Shown here: piece after piece, positions 1-9,076 of the stretch
How the letters are laid out: each line of letters starts with the position of its first letter
Position numbering within the stretch: position 1 is the first letter of the stretch
Source: Chara braunii
Lineage: Eukaryota; Streptophyta; Charophyceae; Charales; Characeae
NCBI GenBank assembly: GCA_003427395.1
Contig: BFEA01000186.1
Span: 2,461,606-2,488,800, forward strand
DNA: 27,195 nt
Direction of reading: 5' to 3'
Translations under genes and position numbers: made by a program
Notes under the pieces: model-generated
Seen by the model: the letters and a program-made list of their open reading frames with translations, nothing else
Database searches by the model: none
What the model was told of the DNA's origin: nothing

Positions 1-85
<85 letters not shown>

Positions 86-450
86 GCACTCTCTCGCTCA
101 CTCACTGCACACTCTTTCTCTCTCTCACTGCGCACTCTCTCTCCCCCTCACCTTATATTCTCCCTCTCTCTCATTGCACATTCTCTCTCTCACTCATTGC
201 ACACTCTTTCTCTCTCTCACTGCGCACTCTCTCTCTCTCTCACTGCGCACTCCCTCTCTCAGTTACTGCACACTATTTCTCTCTCTCACTGCGCACACTC
301 TCTCTCTCACGCACTGCACACTCTTTTTCTCTCTCACTGCGCACTCTCTCTCCTTCTCACTGTACACACTCTCTCCCACTCACTGCTCACTCTCTCTCTC
401 TCACTTCACTCACTCTCTCCCACTCACTGCACACACTCTCTCTCTCACTA
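1..450. repeat. CT-rich satellite array of unit 1
   Basis: Positions 1-83 are a pure TC dinucleotide run that continues beyond the window. From 84 the array is made of CT runs punctuated by CACTGCGCAC and CACTCACTGCACACTC. The basic period is about 48 bp, best seen in unit 3. CT-rich DNA has no stop codons on this strand and 48 is divisible by three, so long meaningless open frames appear in several frames. Confidence 0.9.
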
Positions 451-463
451 TCTTTTTTTGCCC

Positions 464-1345
464 GCAGTCCTTCTCTCTCGTTGTCTCTGTTGGCGCGACC
501 CTGGTGGGCGGCGCACACCTTGCGCGCCCTCATCTCCCTAATGCGCATCTTCCCCTCTCGCTCCCTTCATGATTCGTTCTCTTCCCTTCCCCGTGAACGA
601 ACTACGCCATGCACGCGGTCCCTTCCCGAAGTTTAAACCCTTGCTTGTATAGCTGCCAGTCGAGCTTGCACCCGCATGGCCAGGCCCATGCCCGAAAAGG
701 AAGGGACACCGACCGCTGGTGCAGCACGAACGGCTGCCCCGGTACCAGCTGTTGGCCGACAATAATTCTTGTGCTGCAGATCGAGGTCTGGTGTACAGGC
801 CTCTGGTCTGGTGCCAGTAGGTCCAAAAACAGGTCCAACAACAATTATTGTGGTGCAGATCCAGGTCTGGCACAACCGCCATACCGGTAGTCCCAACCCG
901 CTGCAGTCCCAGTGTCAATAAACGGCCGGTGGCCGCAGCACAGTCCACTGCAGTCCCGGTACCGCAGAGGTCCTTGGCCCAATGGTTGTTCCATTCACAC
1001 AGTCCGCAGTAATCTCATTTACGTATGCATCTCCAACCAAGGCTCGACAAGAGTGGTTTGGACCTGTTGCAACGGACCATCCAAATGAACCCCACAGTGA
1101 TCCACACCAAGTACCAATGCACCGTGCGAATGAACCGTACCAAGAAACCACACCGACGAGCCACATCCGTGAACCGTAACTGCGTCGGACTAGTGACCGT
1201 TGTGGTCCGGGACCGGAGCCCATACCACGACGGTCAAGTGAGGCCTGATGACGACGAAAAAAACCCTCACTTAAAAAAGACCCGTATGCAGTGAGCAGGT
1301 CCATACACCACAAAATAGTCAATCGCTGCACCCCACTCTCTGCAC
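464..1345. repeat. GC-richer conserved block of unit 1
   Basis: This block follows the CT array and recurs at 8181-9076 and 15011-15926. Inside it the stretch around 760-792 is partly repeated at 838-870 (both include CAGATC-AGGTCTGG). In units 2 and 3 the duplicated part is longer and includes GGTCCAAAAACAGGTCCAA, at 8491 and again in altered form near 8555, and at 15320 and 15399. A short frame ending in the GACGACGA region (1025-1294) is shared by the copies. Its base changes fall on all codon positions, which argues against selection. No function is assigned. Confidence 0.8.
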
Positions 1346-2739
1346 TCTTACTAATATTAAAATAATAATGATAATAATAACGGTCACTCGCATTCAGGGC
1401 AACAGGGGTCCAAAGCGGGATAACAAAATAGAGTGGATTGGGACAAACCTCGAGGTGGATACATAATCAGGAGAAAATAAAATGAAAATGAAGTACAATT
1501 CAAGATCGCGGGTTTGAAGTTCCTTCTCATCATTAATTCTTTCGACCGCATTCTTAAATTTATTCATACAAATAATAATAAAAATTGTCCCAATTCGGCC
1601 GCACAAAACTGACCGTGGAGAGACCCGCGCACACGTCGGCGACCGGGTACGGAGGGAATAAAAATAAGAGGAAAGTAAGCCGATGGTAGGGGTGTTAAGG
1701 GTGGAATGAATTAAATTTTTTTATCTGCATAAAAGTAGGGTTAGTGTCAGCGAGATACGGGTAAAAAAACAGGGTCGACCTCAACTTTCTACTTTCTGAT
1801 CAATCGACTCTTAAAATTATCCTATTTCGTGTGATCGACTAACTTTGACCGCTCAACAATAAGCCCATACACCTTCTCGACGATCCCGTTGAGCCGTCAG
1901 CTTGTCCGGGAGATAGCCCAGACCCATTTGTGAACAGCCCGTTATGTCGTAACAACTACGCAAGGAACTTCTTCAGTCGGAGTGTTGGGCTGGTTTGAAT
2001 TGAGTCTCCGGGCGACAGCCCAAACCCGTTTTGAGTTGCCCAGGAGCGCCGCATACCCCGGTTAGCAGAGCCCAAGAGAAGAGGTGGGCGGGAAGGTCGC
2101 AACCCTGATCAACGGTACCCTGCCTTATGCAAAAAGCTTAGTGAGACGGACGGGCGGGATGGGCGAACACCTTAACAACAAACTGGGCTGAAGCCGCAGC
2201 TGACCAGTGCTAAATAAACTTTTGAGGGAAAAAGAAGGCATGTGGTCTATTTGAGGGAAATATGAAGTTCCTTCCAATTTGGGCGTTATAAAAAAAAATG
2301 ATTTATTAACCGATCAAAAATATAAAACGGATTTTAATTGATTTTATTTTTAAATTTTTATTTTAAATTTGGCACTTTTTAGGTTTTAAGAGAATTTTCT
2401 ATTAAAATTTATAATTTATTTGATATGTTTTATTTTTTTCTGAGAGTTTGGTATGTCGGTTTTGCGAAGGGAAAATCTCAAAGTTTCGAAAACTTTCTTT
2501 CGAACAAAATCACGCCTGGCTCGCGCCACTGAAAACTGCTTAGATTTTTAGTTTTAAAACAAAATAGTATTTTAATTCAAAAATTTTAATTTACTAAATT
2601 GCAGTTAAATTGTTACATCCGAGTTTTTCGCCGTCGGTATCACCCGCAGAGGGTCTCAAAACTTTGGCACAAACGAACCACCCAACTTTGTTCCGGATAT
2701 TTGCCGGCCAAAGTCGCTTGGTTCAGAAGTTAAAATTAA
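1346..2739. other. Conserved non-coding spacer of unit 1
   Basis: No gene is supported here. The stretch matches 9077-10490 and 15927-17354. It contains AT-rich sequence, a moderately GC-rich segment around 1860-2200, and then very AT-rich sequence. Relative to the other units about 70 bp is missing near 2220: the TAAATAAACTTT here runs straight into a GAGGGAAAAAGAAGG stretch. The few open frames are short and are not kept between copies. Confidence 0.7.
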
Positions 2740-2748
2740 GTGTAAAAC

Positions 2749-3505
2749 GAGAGTTGCCAGGCCGAACGTACGGAGGCGCCGATGTTGACCCCCGAAAGTT
2801 CGGGCGTTCGGGTTTCCGTATGGGGCCCGAACACGAAGGAGTTCGGACCCCGCAAAAAATTATTTTGGTACCTTTTTTTTTTTCTGATTTTTGTTTTTGA
2901 TTTTTCTGTTATGTAAGCTACCTGTTTCTCAATTTTGACGTCATTTTGTGGAGTCAAACAATAATGAAAAATCGGCAAAGATGACCATGTCAAAACTTGC
3001 TTTCCCACTAACTAATTTGTTTTTTTTTCTCTTTTCACTTTTTGTTTTCCCTTTATTTCGGGGCCTAAAAAAAAAATAATTTTTTCAAACTTTATTTGTA
3101 GGTTCTCTATTTTGTAAGATATATATGTATAAAATTTTATGGCATTTGACAAAGCCAAAAAAAAATGAAAAATCGCCAAAGATGACGGTGTCAAAAACTT
3201 GCTCGCCCACGCAATAATTTCATTCTCGTTTTATTTTTTCTTATTTTCATTAATATTATTTATTTTTTATATTTGATTTTTATTTCAAATTTGGTAAAGA
3301 ATTTGGATGTACTGTTGAGGCAAATATTGTTCAGTTTATTCTTCTGCATGACATTTGTTTTTCATAATTTTTGGAAACTTTTTTTTTTTTTTTTTTTTTT
3401 TCTGGTCCTGGATTAGGCCGAACGTCCGAACGCGTCGAGAGGGGGTCCCAAACGTTCAGGCGTTCGGGTTCGGGTGTTCGGCCCCTCCCGAACGCCGGCA
3501 ACCCT
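2749..3505. mobile_element. 757-bp non-autonomous DNA transposon-like insertion (MITE-like)
   Basis: The block is present only in unit 1. It is flanked by GTGTAAAAC (2740-2748) and GTGTCAAAC (3506-3514), a 9-bp duplication with one mismatch. Units 2 and 3 have one uninterrupted copy at 10491-10499 and 17355-17363, so this is an insertion and not a deletion elsewhere. The ends are imperfect inverted repeats: GAGAGTTGCCAGGC on the left and AGGGTTGCCGGC as the reverse complement of the right end. GTTCGG and CGAAC motifs cluster near both ends (2765-2850, 3415-3495). An internal segment at 2962-3008 is repeated at 3163-3210, 201 bp later. No transposase frame is visible. A 9-bp duplication suggests a Mutator-like origin. 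With 8 bp counted, hAT is possible. Confidence 0.78.
3379..3401. repeat. Poly-T tract inside the insertion
   Basis: A run of 23 T lies about 100 bp from the right end of the inserted element. It may be a simple slippage product. An A-tail of a retroposed sequence is possible, but the inverted ends and target duplication lie well outside it. Confidence 0.8.
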
Positions 3506-3514
3506 GTGTCAAAC

Positions 3515-4690
3515 TATAATTAAATTATATAAGCTTAGTAGGGTTTCGAGCCATTAGGGTTTTCATTTTCGCACATGCCGCCGCGCACACCGTCGAGCGT
3601 TTTCATGCAATAAAACTTGGCACAATTATACTTGGGTGTATAGCGAAAGTTTTCAATGATCATTTTTTTAATTATTAATTTTTTTTAGTAATAATAAAAA
3701 ATAAAACTGGAAAATAATAATTTGACAATTCAATTCAATTTAACAAGGACTAAATGGGCGAGTATCGGTTGCATCCGATGTCGGTTTCTCCCGAAAAACA
3801 TCTTAATATTTTGAAAAAATTTCGCTTATCAACTTTGCTCTCGGTAGGCATCCACAATTTTTGCCCCAATTTGCAGTAACATAAGTAAAATGTGAAATAT
3901 TTATTTTAATTCAAATTAAAAAAATCAATAAAAATTCGTAACTTGAGTTTCGGTGCATGGTTTTAAGCACCCACGGTCTTTAAAATTTCAAACCAATTTT
4001 TCCGCCAACTCTGGTCTCGGCTCCCGTCGGCGAATGCCGGCCAGTTGTGGGCCTGAAATAAAAAATACCTCAAGTTTTCGTTTTAGAACAATTCTCACAA
4101 CTAGGGTTTTGGTTCATTAGGGTCCGGTTCTTGCGCACACACGCACGCGGACTAACGAACCTTTTTTGGCCGTGGGAACTTTACAGACTTAATCCTCACG
4201 GATCAAACCAAAAACTTAAAGGATTATAAGTTTTAATTTTTATCTTTTTAATATTTAAATAAATCAACAAAAAAATTCACAATTTGTCAATTTCATTTCT
4301 ATTCATAGGTGTTGATGCACCCCCTACCACTTGCATGCGTTATCCGTTTTCCCCGAACTAGGTCTCAAAATATGGATAAAAATAATTTGAACAACTTTGC
4401 TCGCGGTGAGCAGTCCAGAATAAATTTTGTCTCGGTTTTCGGTAATTTGAATTAAAGCAAGAAAACGAATTGTTATAATAATTATATATCTCAAAATTTG
4501 TCCGTTAGTTTTACCGACGAAGGTCTAAAAAAAATTGTCTCTGCGACGGGATCAACTTTGATACCGGGGCGGTTCGCGTGAAAACCCCCAGATCAAGAGT
4601 TATCTAAAAAAAACTAATCAAATAAAATAAACAAAATTAATTAAAAATCAGATAATCAGCTAATCAAGCTAATCAACTAACGCCTAATTA
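3515..4690. other. AT-rich spacer of unit 1, no gene seen
   Basis: The stretch matches 10500-11710 of unit 2 and is mostly deleted from unit 3. It includes ATTAGGGTTT stretches at 3553 and 4118, which resemble plant telomere-type motifs, and cold runs of A and T. No open frame of useful length is shared between copies, and I see no RNA gene. Confidence 0.6.
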
Positions 4691-4695
4691 GCCTA

Positions 4696-4739
4696 TGCAC
4701 CCCCGTTTGATCGGGGAAGGCCTAGGCTTTCGGGGTGCA
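4696..4739. other. Conserved nested hairpin, unit 1
   Basis: TGCACCCC (4696-4703) is the perfect reverse complement of GGGGTGCA (4732-4739). Inside it, CCCCG (4701-4705) can instead pair with CGGGG (4712-4716), so two hairpins compete for the same C run. Just downstream, 4750-4770 reads CCCCGGCAACGATGCCAAAG. The copy in unit 2 keeps both pairings. The function is unknown. Confidence 0.65.
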
Positions 4740-5535
4740 GTCCCCTCCCCGGCAACGATGCCAAAGTTGTGAGGAAACCCGGGGAGGGGTCCCCTGCTGT
4801 TCGCTGAAGCCAAGGGCTGCATCGTCTGTCACTCGCTGCGCCCTCTTCCGAGGTCCTCAACGACTTGGAGGGAGAAGTGGGGTTTTGATAACCCTATCAC
4901 GCCCCACTCTAAGGCTGACTAAATAACCCATATATATATATATATGTGTGTGCATATACACAAAAATAAAACAAACAAATGACTCAAATGCGAGACTTGA
5001 GTCACTTGACCTTCTCTCACATGATTGAGGGTAGGCAGGAGAGACACTATTACACTAGTAGTCCTTGCAAACTTTTCGCTCTCATCACATATAAACTTAG
5101 GCAGACAGCATTATGACGTAGTTTAACCTTCAAGTTTCCGCAGCTACTTGTCACGCACATAACCTATTGAACATCAAGTTTGTTAAGGTCATCATTTGGT
5201 CGAAATGAAATTAACCGCATTTCCAAAATAGATCACTTCTTTCAGATTACCCATGTTATGCCCAAAACTTTACAATTCGAAAATTCGAACGGTTAAACGT
5301 TTGATTTGAAGTACCCCTTAGCTACGCAAAACCGATCTTGGATTGGTGCTGTGTTCTAAAAGTTACTGCCAGTAAATGAACGCGTACTCAAAAAGAAACG
5401 TAGAGACTCCCTCGTTTTTCACAGTCTCGAAAATAATTATCTGATGGGGAATCGGACTTGCAACTGGAAGTGTGAAACGACACATCATTAAATATAAGGC
5501 GTCAACTCCCTGTAGTGTTCCCGGATCACCCGCCA
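4740..5535. other. Conserved spacer of unit 1, no gene seen
   Basis: The stretch matches 11760-12548. It begins with a GC-rich part (about 4740-4920), followed by a TA repeat (about 4930-4945). After that comes sequence of mixed composition that is well conserved between the two units. An open frame of 102 codons exists at 12195-12503 in unit 2, but the same frame in unit 1 is full of stops, so I do not call it a gene. Confidence 0.6.
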
Positions 5536-5680
5536 GAACTCTCTCTCACTCTCTCTTTCTCTTTCTCTCTCTCTCTCTCTCTCTCTTACTCCCTCTCCCT
5601 CTCTCACTCTTACTGCGCAGTCCCCTTCTCTCACTGCGCAGTCTCTCTTTCTCTCTTTGCACAGTCTCACTTTCTCTCCT
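5536..5680. repeat. Short CT microsatellite, unit 1
   Basis: CT runs interspersed with TCACTGCGCAGTC. It is related in composition to the large CT array and recurs at 12549-12690, with a truncated copy at 17561-17620 in unit 3 after the filler. Confidence 0.8.
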
Positions 5681-5895
5681 TATACAATTCCAGCGTGCTA
5701 GTTCCACAAAACCTTTACAAACAGTCTCTCTTTCAGCCTCATCCAAGTATGTGGGGCCCCAGACTTAATAGCCCATCGCCAAGTGTAAATATGTTTGTGA
5801 CCCGGTGAGTAAAACTTATTTTAATTACAGCAGACAGAGATCCTTTTTGACAAGTACGTTCCCTTGCAAACTCTGTTCCCTATGCTCGCTCCCCC

Positions 5896-5918
5896 TTTTT
5901 TTTTTTTTTTTTTTTTTT
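5896..5918. repeat. Poly-T tract, unit 1
   Basis: A run of 23 T at a fixed position in the unit. Unit 2 has an interrupted version at about 12908-12931 and unit 3 a degraded one at about 17836-17860. It lies between the GGGGCCCC palindrome and the 47-bp minisatellite. Confidence 0.85.
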
Positions 5919-6011
5919 ATGTAGTAAACAACGATGATCTCCATAATAATAATAGCATCAATAAATAATTAATGGTGATACTGTTATTTTTGTGTCATCT
6001 GGGCTTCGTCT

Positions 6012-6683
6012 CTGACACTCGCTGTCACTGTTCATTATACTAGCTCTGTTCATCAACGACGATGGTCGTTGTCACTCTTCGATGTACTGACTCTGGTCAT
6101 CAGCGGCGATGGCCGTTGTCACTCTTCGATGCACTGGGTCTAGTCATCAGCGGCGATGGCCGTTGTCACTCTTCAATGTACTGACTCTGATCATCATCGG
6201 CGATGACCTCTGTCACTCTTCAGTGAATTGACTTGTTCATCAGCGGCAATGTTCGCTATCAATCTGCAGTAAACTGGCTTGTTCATCAGAGACGATGGCC
6301 GCTGTCACTCATCAGCGAACCAACTTGCTCATCAGCGGTCGCTGTCACTCGTCAGCAAACCCGCTTGCTCATCAACAACAATGACCGCTAACACTTTTCA
6401 CTGGTTGGCTGGATCAACAGTGGTAATGGACGTTGTCACTCTTCACCGAACTAGCTGGTTCTACAATAGTAATGAACGTTGTCACTCTTCTCTGGACTGG
6501 CTAAATCAGCAGTGGCAATGGACGCTGTCACTCTTCACTCAACTGGCTGGTTCAACAGCGGTAATGGACGCTGCCGCTCTTTACTGGACATGCTGGATCA
6601 GCAACGGTAACAACCGTTGTCACTCTTCTCTGACCTGGCTGGATCAGCAGCGACAATGGACGCTGTCAGTCTTCATTAGCTGA
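6012..6683. repeat. 47-bp minisatellite array, unit 1 (about 14 copies)
   Basis: Successive GATGG(C/T)CGTTGTCACTC starts at 6061, 6108, 6155 and 6202 are exactly 47 bp apart. Later copies are 46-48 bp. Each copy carries a short inverted repeat around a GATG-like loop, for example CAACGAC/GTCGTTG (6054-6060 with 6065-6071) and CAACGGT/ACCGTTG (6602-6608 with 6613-6619). The bases in the arms change between copies, often in a paired way. Because 47 is not a multiple of three, no protein repeat is kept, and the 134-codon frame at 6279-6683 is incidental. Confidence 0.9.
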
Positions 6684-7130
6684 CAAGCTTTCTCACGCGC
6701 GTGATCCCAACACCGCTCATGATCAGATGGGGAAAATTTCCCTTTTCGTACCTTCTCCACGCGAGATTGAAGCTTTACTCCCATACGATAATTTGAGTCT
6801 TTGATTGTCTCTTGCTGGTCCCGGCAGTTCCCTCATTCATGCATCTGATTGGAGTACATCCCCCTTGTAGACATGGGTCGCGTGCGTGTATCAGTCCATG
6901 CCCTTCCCATTAATAGCTCCCCTTGCAGCAAGTGTTGTTCGTGTATCATGTGGAGAGCCTGACGAATCAGTAGATCCAGCCTGCTTCTCCTTTGTTGGCT
7001 CGCTCATTCCACTGCCGCATGCACAGAAAGTCATTGAGTACACCAAACACACACGGCGCCCTCTTTCAGGTGGATGCATCCGCTCACTACATATACCAGG
7101 CACGCTTGAGAGGTCCCCTTTTCGGATGTC
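6684..7130. other. Tail block of unit 1, no gene seen
   Basis: A unique-looking block that recurs almost unchanged at 13611-14056. It ends in CTTGAGAGGTCCCC and GGATGTCCCC, directly before the next CT array. The short open frame on the minus strand (6891-7103) has no recognisable content. Confidence 0.6.
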
Positions 7131-7959
7131 CCCTCTCTCTCTCTCACTCCCACTCTCTCTCTATCACTGCGCACTTTCTCTCCCACTCACTGCACATTCT
7201 CTCTCTCTCTCTCACTGCGCACACTCTCTCTCTCTCACTGTGCACTCTCTCTCTCTCACTCATTGCATACTCTTTCTCTCTCTCACTACGCACACACTCT
7301 CTCTCAATCACTGCACACTCTTTCTCTCTCTTACGGCCCACACTCTCTGTCTCACTTACAATACACTCTTTCTCCCTCTCACTGTGCAGTCTCTCTCTCT
7401 CTCACTTCGCACTCTCTCTCTCTCTCACTCACTGCACACTCTTTCTCTCTCTCACTATGCACTCTCTCTCCCACTCACTGCACATTCTCCCTCTCTCTCA
7501 CTGCGCACTCTCTCTCTCACTCACTGCACACTCATTCTCTCTCTCACTGCGCACTTTCTTTCTCTCTCACTACGCACTCTCTCTCTCTTACTCACTACAC
7601 ACTCTTTCTCTTTCTCAATGCGCACTCTCTCTCTCACTCACTGCACATTCTCCCTCTCTCACACTGCTTACTCTCTCTCCCACTCACTGGAGAGAGAGTG
7701 CGCAGTGAGAGAGAGAAAGAGTGTGCAGTGAGTGAGAGAGAGAGTGTGCGCAGTGAGAGAGAGAAATAGTGTGCAGTGAATGAGAGAGAGAGTGCGCAGT
7801 GAGAGAGAGAGAGAGAGTGCGCAGTGAGAGAGAGAAAGACTGTGCAGTGAGTGAGAGAGAGAGTGCGCAATGAGAGAGAGGGAAAATATGCGGTGAGGGG
7901 GAGAGAGAGTGCGCATTGAGAGAGAGAAAGAGTGTGTAGTGAGTGAGAGAGAGAATGCG

Positions 7960-8018
<59 letters not shown>

Positions 8019-8165
8019 AGAGAGTGCAGTGAGTGATAGAGAGAGTAAGCAGTGAGAGAGAGGAAGAATGTGCACTGTACACACTCTCTCCCACTCACTG
8101 CTCACTCTCTCTCCCTCTCACTGCACTCACTCTCTCCCACTCACTTCACACACTCTCTCTCTCAT
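7131..8165. repeat. CT-rich satellite array of unit 2, with a reverse-oriented block
   Basis: Positions 7131-7688 are CT-oriented, 7689-8074 are GA-oriented, and 8075-8165 are CT-oriented again. The punctuation CACTGCGCAC appears as GTGCGCAGTG in the middle block, so whole repeat units were reversed. A GA run at 7963-8015 is pure. The segment at about 7644-7688 is nearly the reverse complement of 8027-8074 (both contain ACTGCTTACTCTCTCT in CT orientation), so the block behaves as an inverted duplication able to fold back. Confidence 0.88.
7689..8074. repeat. Inverted block of the CT array
   Basis: Within this block the GA strand is on top, opposite to both flanks. The switch at 7688/7689 reads CACTCACTGG followed by AGAGAGAGTG. 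Mirror copies of the same short segment lie at both edges. Confidence 0.85.
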
Positions 8166-8180
8166 TGTCTCTTTCTGCCT

Positions 8181-9076
8181 GCAGTCATTCTCGCTCACTG
8201 TCTCTGTTGGCGCCACCCTGGTGGGCGGCGCACACATTGCGCGCCGTCATCTCCCTAATGCGCATCTTTCCCTCTCGCTTCCTCCATGATTCGTTCTCTT
8301 CCCTTCCCCGTGGGCGAAGTACTCCATGCGCGCGGTCCCTTCCCAAAGTCAAAACCCTTGCTTGTATAGCTGTCAGCCGAGCTGGCACCCGCACGGGCAG
8401 GCCCATGCCCGAAAAGGAAGGGGTACCAACCGCTGGTGCAGCACCAACGGCTGCCCCGGTACCAGCTGTTGGCCAAGACTGCAGATCCAAGGTCCAAAAA
8501 CAGGTCCAACAACAATTCTTCTGGTGCAAATCGAGGTCTCGTGTACAGACCTCTGGTCAAAAACTGGTCCAACAACAATTCTTGTGGTGCAAATCCAGGT
8601 CTGGCACAACCGCCATACCAGTAGTCCTAACCTGATGCTGTCCCAGTGTCAATACAGGGCCGGTGGCCGCAACACAGTCTACTGCAGTCCCGGTATCGCA
8701 GAGGTCCTTGGCTTAATGGTTGTTCCATTCACACAGTCCGCAGTAATCTCATCCACGTATGCATCTCCAACCAAGGGTCGACAAGAGTGGGTTGGACCTA
8801 TTGCAAAGGACCATCGAAATGAGCCCACCGTGATCCAGATCAAGTACCATTGCACCGTGCCAATGAACCGTACCAAGAAACCACACCGACGAACCGCATC
8901 CGTGAACCGTACCTGTGTCGGACTGGTGACCGTCGTGGTCCCGGACCGGAGCCTATACCGCGACGGTGAATTGAGGACCGATGACGACTAGAAAAACCCT
9001 CACTTAGAAAAGACCCGTATGCAGTGAGCAGGTCCATGCACCACAAAATAGTCAATCGTCGCACCCCACTCTCTGC
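8181..9076. repeat. GC-richer conserved block of unit 2
   Basis: This is the counterpart of 464-1345. Two direct copies of a GGTC-AAAAAC-GGTCCAACAACAATTCTT segment start at 8491 and about 8555. A 221-codon frame at 8326-8991 spans most of the block. It is interrupted by frame changes in units 1 and 3, has no recognisable domain, and is not called as a gene. Confidence 0.75.

Larger units (their letters stand above)
1..7130. repeat. Macro-tandem repeat, unit 1 (left-truncated)
   Basis: This is the first of three head-to-tail copies of a very long unit. Landmarks recur in the same order and orientation in all copies. GCAGTC before the TCTCTGTTGG block lies at 464, 8181 and 15011 (GCAGTT in the third), and the 47-bp minisatellite begins near 6012, 13026 and 17956. 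By eye the copies differ at a handful of positions per 60-base line. The left end is outside the window. This copy is longer than the next because of a 757-bp insertion at 2749-3505. It also lacks about 70 bp near 2220 that units 2 and 3 have (9903-9985 and 16798-16881). No conserved protein-coding frame runs through it. It is either a large satellite or an array of a non-autonomous element. Confidence 0.9.

Noticed and set aside
5800-5850. Splice donor GTGAGTAAAAC and acceptor-like TTTTAATTACAG
   Set aside because: The words fit splice consensus, but no flanking coding exon is conserved between the three units.
6279-6683. 134-codon frame in the 47-bp minisatellite
   Set aside because: 47 is not divisible by three, so successive copies are read in different frames. 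The frame is accidental.
6886-7731. Open frames of 200-281 codons through the CT arrays (also 7634-8105 minus, 13996-14589, 14330-15088)
   Set aside because: CT-rich DNA contains no stop codons and the period is a multiple of three, so open frames appear in several frames at once. The products are Ser/Leu/Thr/His low-complexity repeats without any domain.
8326-8991. 221-codon frame in the GC-richer block of unit 2
   Set aside because: The same block in units 1 and 3 is broken into different frames. Comparison of the shared last part (1025-1294, 15604-15837) shows many amino-acid-changing differences, as expected without selection.
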